From: an uncultured Methanobrevibacter sp.
GTDB taxonomy: Archaea; Methanobacteriota; Methanobacteria; Methanobacteriales; Methanobacteriaceae
NCBI RefSeq assembly: GCF_902771435.1
Contig: NZ_CACXXB010000012.1
Location: forward strand, 1 to 55,982
Direction of reading: 5' to 3'
DNA length: 55,982 nucleotides
The notes under the pieces are model-generated. The model saw only the letters and a program-made list of their open reading frames with translations, ran no database searches and had not been told where the DNA came from. The position numbers and the translations under genes are program-made. Below are positions 18,100 through 25,647 of the stretch, piece by piece. How positions within the stretch are numbered: position 1 is the stretch's first letter; every line of letters begins with the position of its first letter.

Positions 18100-18138
18100 T
18101 TAGTGTTGGTCATCTCAACATTAATCTCTTTTTTTATT
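18100..18138 (+). terminator. Hairpin terminator after the two small genes
   Basis: Arms TTAGTGTTG (18100-18108) and CAACATTAA (18116-18124), with one G-U pair and a 7-base loop, are followed by TCTC and seven T. Confidence 0.75.
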
Positions 18139-18173
18139 AAATATAATTTTTCATCATCATAGTTTTTTTTAGG

Positions 18174-18210
18174 AATTGTTAAATATCAATTTAACACAAT
18201 ATTATAATAT
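18174..18210 (+). promoter_or_regulatory. Upstream element shared with the paralogue at 10 kb
   Basis: AATTGTTA (18174-18181), a 12-base gap and ACACAATAT (18194-18202) reproduce the element at 10214-10248. The surrounding bases also agree well (TTWAACACAATAT.ATAATA). Outside these blocks the leaders differ. Confidence 0.45.
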
Positions 18211-18237
18211 ATTCATATTAATTTATGGAGGTAAATG

Positions 18238-18834
18238 ATGGAGAAAAATAATATTATTATCATTGCATTGATTGTAATTATCGCAGCTCTTTTACTGACC
18301 ATGGTATTTACAATGATGCCAAACATGCAAAAGCAAGATTCAAAATTAAAATTTAAAGGAAACGACACATTGAAAAAAGGAGATTCCATTAAAATCAAGC
18401 TGACAGATGCTAATGGAAAAGAAATATCTGGCCAATCTGTGAATGTAACAATCACAGATAAGGACAAGGCAAGTGATTACCATTCCGTTGAAACTGATGA
18501 AAACGGTGTAGGAACAATAAAAATAGACAAGGATCCTGGAAAATATAAGATAAAAGTCACTTATGGTGGAAATGACAAGTATAAAGCTTCCAATGCTACC
18601 AAAACAATAACAGTTGAAGAAGAAGAGGTTCAGGAAACATCTTCCTCATCATCCAGCACACCTTCCGCCTACGCTTATAAATCAGACGGAACTCCAATGT
18701 ACAGCCAGGCTGAAGTGGACAGCTATATGCATAACAAGTATGGTAATGTGAATTATCATATTGCAGAAAACGGTTATATGGATATGGACCAGCCGGGTTA
18801 TGACGATGCCGGTCATTGGGTTGGATACAGATAA
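18238..18834 (+). CDS. Membrane-anchored Ig-like surface protein (paralogue of 10265-10888)
   Basis: 198 residues from the ATG at 18238; the ATG at 18235 lies only two bases past GGAGGT and is less likely. An N-terminal anchor (IIIIALIVIIAALLLTMV) leads into one Ig-like beta domain nearly identical in layout to the paralogue (KLTDANGKEISGQSVNVTI, GVGTIKIDKDPGKYKI, YGGNDKY). The tail is Ser-rich, then Tyr-, Asp- and Gly-rich, and unlike the paralogue. The two proteins probably present different tails on the same scaffold outside the membrane. Confidence 0.75.
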   Translation: MEKNNIIIIALIVIIAALLLTMVFTMMPNMQKQDSKLKFKGNDTLKKGDSIKIKLTDANGKEISGQSVNVTITDKDKASDYHSVETDENGVGTIKIDKDPGKYKIKVTYGGNDKYKASNATKTITVEEEEVQETSSSSSSTPSAYAYKSDGTPMYSQAEVDSYMHNKYGNVNYHIAENGYMDMDQPGYDDAGHWVGYR

Positions 18835-18843
18835 TATCTAATG

Positions 18844-18882
18844 GTAGGTGATGTTTCACCTACAAACTTTTTTTATTTTTTT
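18844..18882 (+). terminator. Hairpin terminator after the Ig-like paralogue
   Basis: Perfect 8-bp arms GTAGGTGA (18844-18851) and TCACCTAC (18856-18863) with loop TGTT, then a T-rich tract. It also lies just past the end of the minus-strand SseB-like operon. Confidence 0.85.
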
Positions 18883-19155
18883 TTAAATTTCCAGTAATTC
18901 TTTTTTAGAAATAGTTTTGTTTTTTGAGTGGACATCCAGAATAATGCCTGAAAACTCATCATCTTTTTTTGCAAGCTCTTTAAAAAGCTCAATTGACACT
19001 TCGGTAGGCTCGTAGTCTTCAAGTTCCAAATATTCAAATCCTTTTTCGTATTCTTCATGATTGGAAAATACGATTATCTTGAAGTCTTCAAGGCTTCCAA
19101 CAACAAGAAAGTCCTTTTCATGGTCTTCGCCTAAGGTTGGGCAAATGTATTTCAT
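18883..19155 (-). CDS. SseB-like small protein, third gene of the operon
   Basis: 90 residues. Only the second half of the SseB-like domain is present: DFKIIVFSNHEEYEKGFEYLEL, then DDEFSGIILDVHSKNKTISKKELLEI, which parallels the FTD..EY..G and F.GI.IN..S motifs of its neighbours. The ATG follows directly on the stop of the preceding gene with GGAG inside that gene's end, so translation is coupled. Two Cys lie near the N-terminus only as one residue (ICPTLGED). Soluble; function unknown. Confidence 0.6.
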   Translation of the reverse strand: MKYICPTLGEDHEKDFLVVGSLEDFKIIVFSNHEEYEKGFEYLELEDYEPTEVSIELFKELAKKDDEFSGIILDVHSKNKTISKKELLEI

Positions 19156-19599
19156 CTAAAAGCTCCCGTTTCTGTCCATGTTGAAGTTTTGTGAGTGGGG
19201 GTTGATTACAAAGCCCTGGAAATATTCGTCTTCATCGGCCATTTCGCAAATGTCATCAGGTGTTAGTACTTTCATTTCCAGTTTGTCCAGAAACAGTTTT
19301 GAAATTTTTCCGCTGCCTATGGCATATTCGCGCATATCTGTAAAGATTGGAATTATATACTCTTTGCTTGTCTCTGTAAGTGTAAATTTAACCGGGCGGC
19401 CAATCTCATCAACGAGGGTAAAATATATCTCTTCAGGGTATGCCTTTCTGATGTTTTCCTTTACGGCTTCAAGCTCAATTGCATCCTCGTTTTTAAGCTT
19501 TTTAACCATGTCGGCATAAATCTGAATGTACTCTTTAAGGGCGCTTTTGGAGGCCTTAACATTATTTTTCTGATAGTCTTCGTAATCTTTAGGATTCAT
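19156..19599 (-). CDS. SseB-like protein, second gene of the operon
   Basis: 147 residues. An N-terminal helical part (about 60 residues) precedes the SseB-like domain: GRPVKFTLTETSKEYIIPIFTDMREYAIGSG, then DEYFQGFVINPHSQNFNMDRNG. IPIFTD..EY and F.G.VINP.S.N are the best conserved marks. The start lies 2 bases beyond the stop of the first gene. SseB in enteric bacteria enhances serine sensitivity and the domain is widespread, but its biochemical role is unclear. Confidence 0.65.
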   Translation of the reverse strand: MNPKDYEDYQKNNVKASKSALKEYIQIYADMVKKLKNEDAIELEAVKENIRKAYPEEIYFTLVDEIGRPVKFTLTETSKEYIIPIFTDMREYAIGSGKISKLFLDKLEMKVLTPDDICEMADEDEYFQGFVINPHSQNFNMDRNGSF

Positions 19600-19601
19600 G
19601 T

Positions 19602-20090
19602 CTACTCACAACAGTCGTGAACGTCTTCCCTTCCAATAACAAAGTCCCATTGAGGGGCGTTGATTGCAATTCCGATAAAGTCATCGTCTTCAGAGTGATC
19701 GGCAACTATTTCACTGCCTGTTTTTTTATCGCAGATGAATTCGTTTTCTTCAAACTGTTCTTTGAATGTTTCAATGGCTTCATTTGCCTCTGCTTCATCG
19801 GTGTATGCAGGAATTACGAATTCTTCTCCTTCATCTTCTTCATCACTGATTATTAATGCAACGACTTCCTTATCTTCGCTTGAAGCATTTGAAACGATTA
19901 TGAACTCTTCATTGAATACCATGTGTTCGATTTCATGATAAAGTTCTCCCAGCTCTTCGATTAGGATCATGTTTTCATTATCGAATGCTTCATCGATGTC
20001 GTCATGTGTTTCGAGGTATTTTTCCACTTTTTCGTTTAAATCGTCATCAAGTTCTATGAATTTTTCTATTAGTTGCTTTACTTCGCTCAT
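19602..20090 (-). CDS. SseB-like acidic protein, first gene of the operon
   Basis: Start is the codon at 20090 (MSEVKQL) rather than the GTG at 20099. 162 residues, strongly acidic, with a helical first half (VKQLIEKFIELDDDLNEKVEKYLE). The second half follows the same plan as its neighbours: EFVIPAYTDEAEANEAIETF, then DDFIGIAINAPQWDFVIGRE, ending in DCCE. It is the first of three adjacent genes that share this fold. A large dyad stands upstream at 20208-20251 and is the likely control site. Confidence 0.65.
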   Translation of the reverse strand: MSEVKQLIEKFIELDDDLNEKVEKYLETHDDIDEAFDNENMILIEELGELYHEIEHMVFNEEFIIVSNASSEDKEVVALIISDEEDEGEEFVIPAYTDEAEANEAIETFKEQFEENEFICDKKTGSEIVADHSEDDDFIGIAINAPQWDFVIGREDVHDCCE

Positions 20091-20207
20091 TATAATCACG
20101 TTAAAAATAATTCTAAATAAAAATAAGTTCTTTTTAAAAACAAATGAACATTCTCTTCCTAAACACCACTAAAGGAATACAAACGAATGCTCATTTCAAC
20201 CATCACC

Positions 20208-20262
20208 ATTGTTCATATTTTAAAAAAATAGTATATAACAATATGAACAATAGTATATTGTT
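20208..20262 (-). promoter_or_regulatory. Inverted repeat upstream of the SseB-like operon
   Basis: Perfect 12-bp arms ATTGTTCATATT (20208-20219) and AATATGAACAAT (20240-20251) are separated by 20 bases. The direct repeat AATAGTATAT occurs at 20227-20236 and 20249-20258, and ACAATA.TA.TATTGT forms a smaller dyad at 20248-20262. It lies about 120 bases before the first SseB-like start, in a region that otherwise holds no gene, and may be an operator. Confidence 0.5.
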
Positions 20263-20297
20263 TTTCAACCTATATAAAGGTTTAGTTTCTTATGGTA

Positions 20298-21248
20298 TCA
20301 AAATTCACTTTCTATCGATTTAATTAGGTTATAGATAAGTCTATTGGTACTTACATCAATATTATTTAGCTCACCTAGCTCAATTACCTTGCCGGTAAGG
20401 GAGTCAATTTCCGTTTTTATTTTCCGCTTTATGTCCATGTGTGTTGAAGAGAAATGATTGTATGTGTCGGGAACCAGTTTTGAGTAGAATATGTCCTTAT
20501 AGTCTTGTGAATTTTCCCATAATGTTTCATATTCGCTTGCTTTTATGACATCGAATATTTCATCGATAATGCTGTTCATGATTTCTATTGAATATTGGTT
20601 TTCAGTGAGCTTTCCGTAGTTGACATCCAGTATTGATCCGAGTGGGTTGAGCGCACAGTTGTAAAGCATCTTTGCCCACAGGTATTTGTCGACTTCATCT
20701 GTTAGTTCACATCTTATGCCTGAGGATGTTATCATGTCAGCTACTTGCTGCAATTCGGATGGGTCCTGCTTTTGAAGAGAACCTATCAGGATAGGTTCTG
20801 TGTATACGGTAACTTCGCTGATGTGCCTTTCGTGGCGTGCAAATCCCGTAATCACGCGTGCAGAGAATACCTGTGTTTTGTCAAAAAATCTCAGGTAGGG
20901 CTCATCGTTTCCAAACCCGTTCTGGAAAATGATTATTTTGAAATTCTCTTTAAGAATGTCCCTGTTTTCATTTAATCTTTTGGAGATATCATCGTTTGCA
21001 GTTGTCTTTGATGTGATGAACACATAATCGAATGTGTCTTTCGGAATTTCATCATATGTTTCATATACATTTATTTCATCGCTTGGGAAATTATAATGGG
21101 TAAACAATCCTGTTCGTTCAATTCCGTTTTCTTTTATCGCTTTTGCGGTTTCACCTCTTGCAAAAATTGACATGTCGGCACCCTGTGATAACATTGATGC
21201 GGCAAGTCCTATTCCTACGGCTCCTGAGCCAATAACCAGTACATTCAT
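20298..21248 (-). CDS. Ketopantoate reductase family protein (PanE/ApbA-like)
   Basis: 316 residues. The N-terminal GSGAVGIGLA is the NADPH-binding motif and DKYLWAKMLYNCALNPLGS carries the catalytic Lys and the conserved N of the C-terminal helical domain. The family reduces 2-dehydropantoate to pantoate for CoA synthesis. Some residues in the first half (FQNGFGNDEPY) fit well, but paralogues acting on other 2-keto acids exist, so the substrate is not certain. The start follows GGTGG. It is an apparent single gene, and its 3' end is followed by the dyad region. Confidence 0.8.
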   Translation of the reverse strand: MNVLVIGSGAVGIGLAASMLSQGADMSIFARGETAKAIKENGIERTGLFTHYNFPSDEINVYETYDEIPKDTFDYVFITSKTTANDDISKRLNENRDILKENFKIIIFQNGFGNDEPYLRFFDKTQVFSARVITGFARHERHISEVTVYTEPILIGSLQKQDPSELQQVADMITSSGIRCELTDEVDKYLWAKMLYNCALNPLGSILDVNYGKLTENQYSIEIMNSIIDEIFDVIKASEYETLWENSQDYKDIFYSKLVPDTYNHFSSTHMDIKRKIKTEIDSLTGKVIELGELNNIDVSTNRLIYNLIKSIESEF

Positions 21249-21356
21249 TTTTCCACCTCATGGGTACTATGTTTTTTCATGCATAATAATTTTTAGTTAA
21301 CTATTTAAGTCATGAAAATTAAAAATTTAGGTATACCAAAATTATGGGGAACATAA

Positions 21357-22790
21357 ATGAACTATCTGATAAGAAAAGACAATACGCAGAAAGTCTATCT
21401 GTCCGAAACACCATTGGACGTGGTAGATATTCTTAAGACCGATTATGGGTATCTGCATGAGGCAATAGCCGATGAAGGGATTATACTAAAAGGGCTTGAA
21501 TGCAATCTGTTTAAGGAAATCGTTTTCGACTCAAAGGTCGTCGGATTCTGCAGCTATGACTTTTCATCAGAGTTCATAACCGCAGCCCTCAACAACATTT
21601 ACATACTACCCGAATTCAGGGGAAATGGCCTGTTTTTGGCAGAGCTTCAAAAGACAATGGTTGAATATAACAAGCCAAGCATAATCGAGCCTACACGTCT
21701 GGTTGTCGAACTGCTTGTAAAATACGGTTTTGCATCCAAAATATCCGACAGTCTTGTTGCAAGCTCACTGGAATTCATTGTCCCTGGAAATCATGTTGAA
21801 TCAAACAGGGAATATCAAACCGAGGAGCTCTCAACACATTTCTATGACTTGAACATCTGCTCATGCATACATTTTCTCGACATTGAAAAGGGAATAATTG
21901 CATACAGCTCACCCCTGAACTATGACATCATCCACTATGATTGTCTCAACAAAAGAAAAGCTATTGGTGAAGATTACTTTATAAAAATCAGAGATTTCCT
22001 TTTGGAAAATGATGTGGACATTGTCGATGAGATTTCACGAATGGAGGACACGCTGCCGGTCAAGTCATATGCGATTGAAGAGGTTGTGGGAGATGAAGAG
22101 GGATTTTCCGCATATATCGAATCCCTCATTGATGACGCCCACGTAACCTATGAGAAGGCCTATCAAATCAAACGTCAGATGATAGAGGAATATGAAGCGG
22201 GAATGATTCTAAATGAGTCACTTCTCATTAGACTGGCATATCTGTTTGATGAAAACAAAAAGCCAACAATAAAATCCCACTCCGATACCTGTCCATACTG
22301 CAGCATGCCGATAGATCCCCACGACAGGTTCTGCCACTTCTGTGGAATCAATCTGAATTATGACCCTGAAAGCATGTTTGAAAGCCTTTTGAACACCTTC
22401 GATGAATCCGACGGGCAATTAAGTGAAGATATCCGGTATGTGGCATACAAATTTTTGAAGATGATATCCGAAGGCATCGAACCTGAATATGCAATGATTG
22501 TGTGTGAGAGGTCATACAGTATGCCGGGCGATATTCTAAAAGGGTATCTTGATGAGAATAGCTATATGAAAGGCAATGAAATCACAGATGATGGTCATGA
22601 TTTTTTAGATAAACACCCTCTTCATCTGTTTGAAAAATATGAACTGGATGCCTTTGACTATAGTGATTTCGAAAGGTATTTCTACGAAAATCAGGAACTT
22701 GAAGGTAAAGAAATAGTTTTAAGATATCTTGACAGGTTTTCCGATGACGATGCCTTGGATTTAAAAAAAGAAATAAAAAATGGTAATTAG
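21357..22790 (+). CDS. GNAT acetyltransferase fused to a zinc-ribbon protein
   Basis: 477 residues, ATG at 21357 behind GGGGA. The first 130 residues look like a GNAT N-acetyltransferase (NNIYILPEFRGNGLFLAELQKTM is the acetyl-CoA loop, with RGNG instead of the usual R/Q-x-x-G-x-G/A). A helical middle follows, then a zinc ribbon CPYC....CHFC (Cys312, 315, 326, 329) and a C-terminal helical and acidic part with no known domain. This arrangement suggests an acetyltransferase tied to a protein or nucleic-acid target. Substrate unknown. Confidence 0.7.
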   Translation: MNYLIRKDNTQKVYLSETPLDVVDILKTDYGYLHEAIADEGIILKGLECNLFKEIVFDSKVVGFCSYDFSSEFITAALNNIYILPEFRGNGLFLAELQKTMVEYNKPSIIEPTRLVVELLVKYGFASKISDSLVASSLEFIVPGNHVESNREYQTEELSTHFYDLNICSCIHFLDIEKGIIAYSSPLNYDIIHYDCLNKRKAIGEDYFIKIRDFLLENDVDIVDEISRMEDTLPVKSYAIEEVVGDEEGFSAYIESLIDDAHVTYEKAYQIKRQMIEEYEAGMILNESLLIRLAYLFDENKKPTIKSHSDTCPYCSMPIDPHDRFCHFCGINLNYDPESMFESLLNTFDESDGQLSEDIRYVAYKFLKMISEGIEPEYAMIVCERSYSMPGDILKGYLDENSYMKGNEITDDGHDFLDKHPLHLFEKYELDAFDYSDFERYFYENQELEGKEIVLRYLDRFSDDDALDLKKEIKNGN

Positions 22791-22798
22791 ATTACCAT
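22780..22798 (-). terminator. Hairpin spanning two convergent stop codons
   Basis: Perfect 8-bp arms ATGGTAAT (22780-22787) and ATTACCAT (22791-22798) with a 3-base loop. The loop is the stop of the plus-strand gene, and the minus-strand stop lies in the right arm. The T-rich tract is on the minus-strand side, so it should end the secreted-protein transcript. Confidence 0.65.
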
Positions 22799-23316
22799 CT
22801 GCTAAAACCACTTGTTGTGCTGTTGCCAGATCCCATACTGTTAATTATGCTTTTACAGTGGCTTATGAAATAATCACTGTTTTCATAACTAATGTTGTTA
22901 CCTGTAAGCATGTAGTTCTGTTTGTTTTTATTAAAGAAAATGTCTGCACTATATGAATCCGGACCTTCCTTGTAAAGGAAGTATGCTGTTTCACCGTTTT
23001 CAGTAATAGTTTGGTTGGATGTGTATCCAGCCTGATTGAGACCATTTACAATATCTGATATTGTCTTGCCGTTGTCAAGTTTATTTAGATAAATTGTTAT
23101 ATTATAACTTGGATCGGTATAGCTTACGGTAGTGTCATTGATTTGAGTTTTATTGAAGCTATCCAAACTTGGCAGACTTGCATTCACTGCATTTGCACCA
23201 TTGCCCTTTGCCGCATCATTTGCATTTGAATCGTTCAAATGTAGGTTGTCGGCGGCAACATTAATGCCAACATATGCAATAATCAAAATTACAAGTAATG
23301 CATAAAGTTTTTTCAT
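22792..23316 (-). CDS. Small secreted or membrane-anchored protein
   Basis: 174 residues with an N-terminal signal peptide or anchor (LYALLVILIIAYVGINVAA) and a strong ribosome site GGTGAAAT. The mature part is rich in Asn and Ser with many N-x-T/S sequons. It has a beta-rich pattern (YTDPSYNITIYL, GETAYFLY, SADIFFNKNKQNYMLTG) like other small extracytoplasmic proteins of this genus, including the one at 51372. No catalytic motif is visible. Function unknown. Confidence 0.65.
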   Translation of the reverse strand: MKKLYALLVILIIAYVGINVAADNLHLNDSNANDAAKGNGANAVNASLPSLDSFNKTQINDTTVSYTDPSYNITIYLNKLDNGKTISDIVNGLNQAGYTSNQTITENGETAYFLYKEGPDSYSADIFFNKNKQNYMLTGNNISYENSDYFISHCKSIINSMGSGNSTTSGFSRW

Positions 23317-23493
23317 TATTATTTCACCTATTTAATGTTATTTAATTTAAACTATATAATTTATTGGGTTTATTTTAACAAAATAATTTGTCTGATTACT
23401 ATTAACCCAAGTTATTGTGAAATAGTCAGGTAATTGATGATAATACATACTCTATTTTTTGTGTAATTTATCATTGGCTTAAGATGATTATTG

Positions 23494-23601
23494 ACATTCT
23501 TATAGGTCATATAAATATAATATTTATACTAAAAAAAACAAAATAATACCTATAATTCAGTTAATTAAGGTTTTAACAATTTTCAATCGATATAAGAATG
23601 T
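23494..23601 (+). promoter_or_regulatory. Nested inverted repeats upstream of the NhaC gene
   Basis: The intergenic stretch 23317-23692 has no gene but holds two nested dyads: ACATTCTTAT (23494-23503) with ATAAGAATGT (23592-23601), and TATAGGT (23501-23507) with ACCTATA (23548-23554). They overlap on the left arm, so they could form alternative structures or paired operator sites. The rest is AT-rich promoter-like sequence with poly-A runs. Confidence 0.45.
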
Positions 23602-23692
23602 TTAAAAAAATAAATTATTTTTTAAAAGTTGTTAAAAATAGTATACTAATAAATTTATGAATTATTAAAAAGTTTAGGAAAATGGTGTGATT

Positions 23693-25423
23693 ATGGAAAG
23701 AAAAATGAAAATAGGTATTATTGTTGCTGTTTCTATAATAGCTCTATTTGCATTATCACTATGGATTTCCTCCTTACCTGCCAACGAGAATAATGCAATC
23801 CGGTTCGGCATATTGACATTGCTGCCACCTCTTGTGGCTATCGGTTTGGCATTCATTACAAAGGAAACAATATTGTCCTTGTTTTTAGGTGTGTTTGTAG
23901 GGGAATTCATGTTGTGTGTAAATGATTTGAACATTATCTCCACAATAATCAATGCTTTCCTGCAATTGGGTGCTCAGGTCATTTCCTGTATGGCAGACCC
24001 ATGGAATGCGGGTATTATCCTTCAGTGCTTGCTCATTGGTGGGGTAATTCAGTTGATTACCAAAATGGGTGGAGCAAAGGCATTGGCGGATTCATTTGCA
24101 AAAAGGGCTAATACTCCAAGAAAAGCTCAATTGTTTACCTGGTTGTTAGGATTATGTGTATTCTTTGATGATTATGCAAACTCTTTGATTGTCGGTCCAA
24201 TTATGAGGCCTGTTATGGACAAACTTAAAGTATCCAGAGAAAAACTTGCATTTGTAGTGGATGCAACTGCAGCACCTGTAGCTGGTATTGCAATCATTTC
24301 AACATGGATTGGATTGGAAATCAGTTTAATCGCTGCAGGATTCAAGTCTGTCGGTGCAACTAACGTGACCGGTTTTGGAATATTTTTACAAACTATTCCA
24401 TACAGATTCTATAACATATTTATCTTAATATTTATCGTGATTTCCGCATTAACATTATACGAATTCGGTCCTATGAAGAAGGCTGAACAGGAAGCACGTA
24501 ACAGAACAGAAATACAAAAAGTCTCAGAGGCACCGGGTTTTGATGAAGTAAAACCTGTTGAAGGAATTAAACTGTCCGTTTGGAATGCGATTATTCCAAT
24601 CGCAACACTGATTATCGGAGCGCTAATGGCATTCTACTGGAGTGGATACACTGCAATTTTAGGTGGAGAAGATCAGGCATTAATTACATTAATGAAAACA
24701 GCTCCATTATCATTTAAAGGTATCTTTGAAGCCCTTTCAGCATCAGATGCATCTGTAGCACTTTTCCAGGCAGCGCTGCTTGCTTCAATCGTAGCTATTG
24801 TGATGGCAGTAGGAGAGCAAATACTCTCAATTGAAGATGCAATCTCCGAATGGATTGGTGGTATGAAAACCATCGTTATCACCGGTGTAATCCTGCTTCT
24901 TGCATGGTCTCTTGGAGGAGTAATTGGAGAGATAGGTACTGCAGATTATCTTGTAGGAGTATTGAGCGGATCAATACCTTTGTTTATCGTGCCTACACTG
25001 GTCTTTGTATTGGGTGCATTGATATCATTTGCAACCGGTACAGCATATGGTACAATGAGTATTCTCATGCCTTTGGCCATTCCACTTGGATGGGCTGTAA
25101 GTACAGGAGACATGAGCTTCACAATCGTATGTACAAGTGGAGTGCTTACCGGAGCAATTTTCGGAGACCACTGTTCACCGATTTCAGATACAACAATCCT
25201 CTCTTCAATGGGAACAAGCTGTAACCACATTAATCACGTTCAAACACAAATCTACTATGCTGTGTTCGTTGCGTGTATTGCAATATTTGTAGGTTACATC
25301 CCTGCAGCAATAGGTGTGCCATGGTTTGTCTGCATTCCAGTAGGTATTGTTGTAATGTTTGTCGGACTGAGAATACTTGGTGAGAAAGTGGACTTTGAAG
25401 AAGTTGATGATGCAACATCATAA
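23693..25423 (+). CDS. nhaC: NhaC family Na+/H+ antiporter
   Basis: Start at the ATG at 23693 behind GGTGTGA; 576 residues with about 12-14 membrane segments. GDHCSPISDTTILSS near residue 490 is the signature of NhaC-type carriers, and VFFDDYANSLIVGP is the conserved acidic transport motif. The family exchanges Na+ for H+, and some members move malate and lactate or amino acids, so the exact cargo is open. It should help Na+ balance, central to energy conservation in methanogens. A long leader with nested dyads hints at regulated expression. Confidence 0.88.
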   Translation: MERKMKIGIIVAVSIIALFALSLWISSLPANENNAIRFGILTLLPPLVAIGLAFITKETILSLFLGVFVGEFMLCVNDLNIISTIINAFLQLGAQVISCMADPWNAGIILQCLLIGGVIQLITKMGGAKALADSFAKRANTPRKAQLFTWLLGLCVFFDDYANSLIVGPIMRPVMDKLKVSREKLAFVVDATAAPVAGIAIISTWIGLEISLIAAGFKSVGATNVTGFGIFLQTIPYRFYNIFILIFIVISALTLYEFGPMKKAEQEARNRTEIQKVSEAPGFDEVKPVEGIKLSVWNAIIPIATLIIGALMAFYWSGYTAILGGEDQALITLMKTAPLSFKGIFEALSASDASVALFQAALLASIVAIVMAVGEQILSIEDAISEWIGGMKTIVITGVILLLAWSLGGVIGEIGTADYLVGVLSGSIPLFIVPTLVFVLGALISFATGTAYGTMSILMPLAIPLGWAVSTGDMSFTIVCTSGVLTGAIFGDHCSPISDTTILSSMGTSCNHINHVQTQIYYAVFVACIAIFVGYIPAAIGVPWFVCIPVGIVVMFVGLRILGEKVDFEEVDDATS

Positions 25424-25647
25424 ACTTCCATTTCTTTTTTTTGATTTTTTACTTTTTCTAAATATTAAATAACTGTTTTTTAGATTATAATAATTTACTT
25501 GTTGTTTCTCCTATTTTGGACAATTATTGCTGTTTATTATCAAAAAATGAAATTATTTTTAGTAAAGTATTATATTAGGTATATGCATATATAGTATCAT
25601 ATAAATTTAGAAAAATTATTTTCAAAAAAGATTAAGGTGTATTTCTA

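Noticed and set aside
25424..25647. Regulatory structure between nhaC and the giant surface gene
   Set aside because: T-rich end of nhaC and an AT-rich promoter region only; no stable dyad was found by eye.
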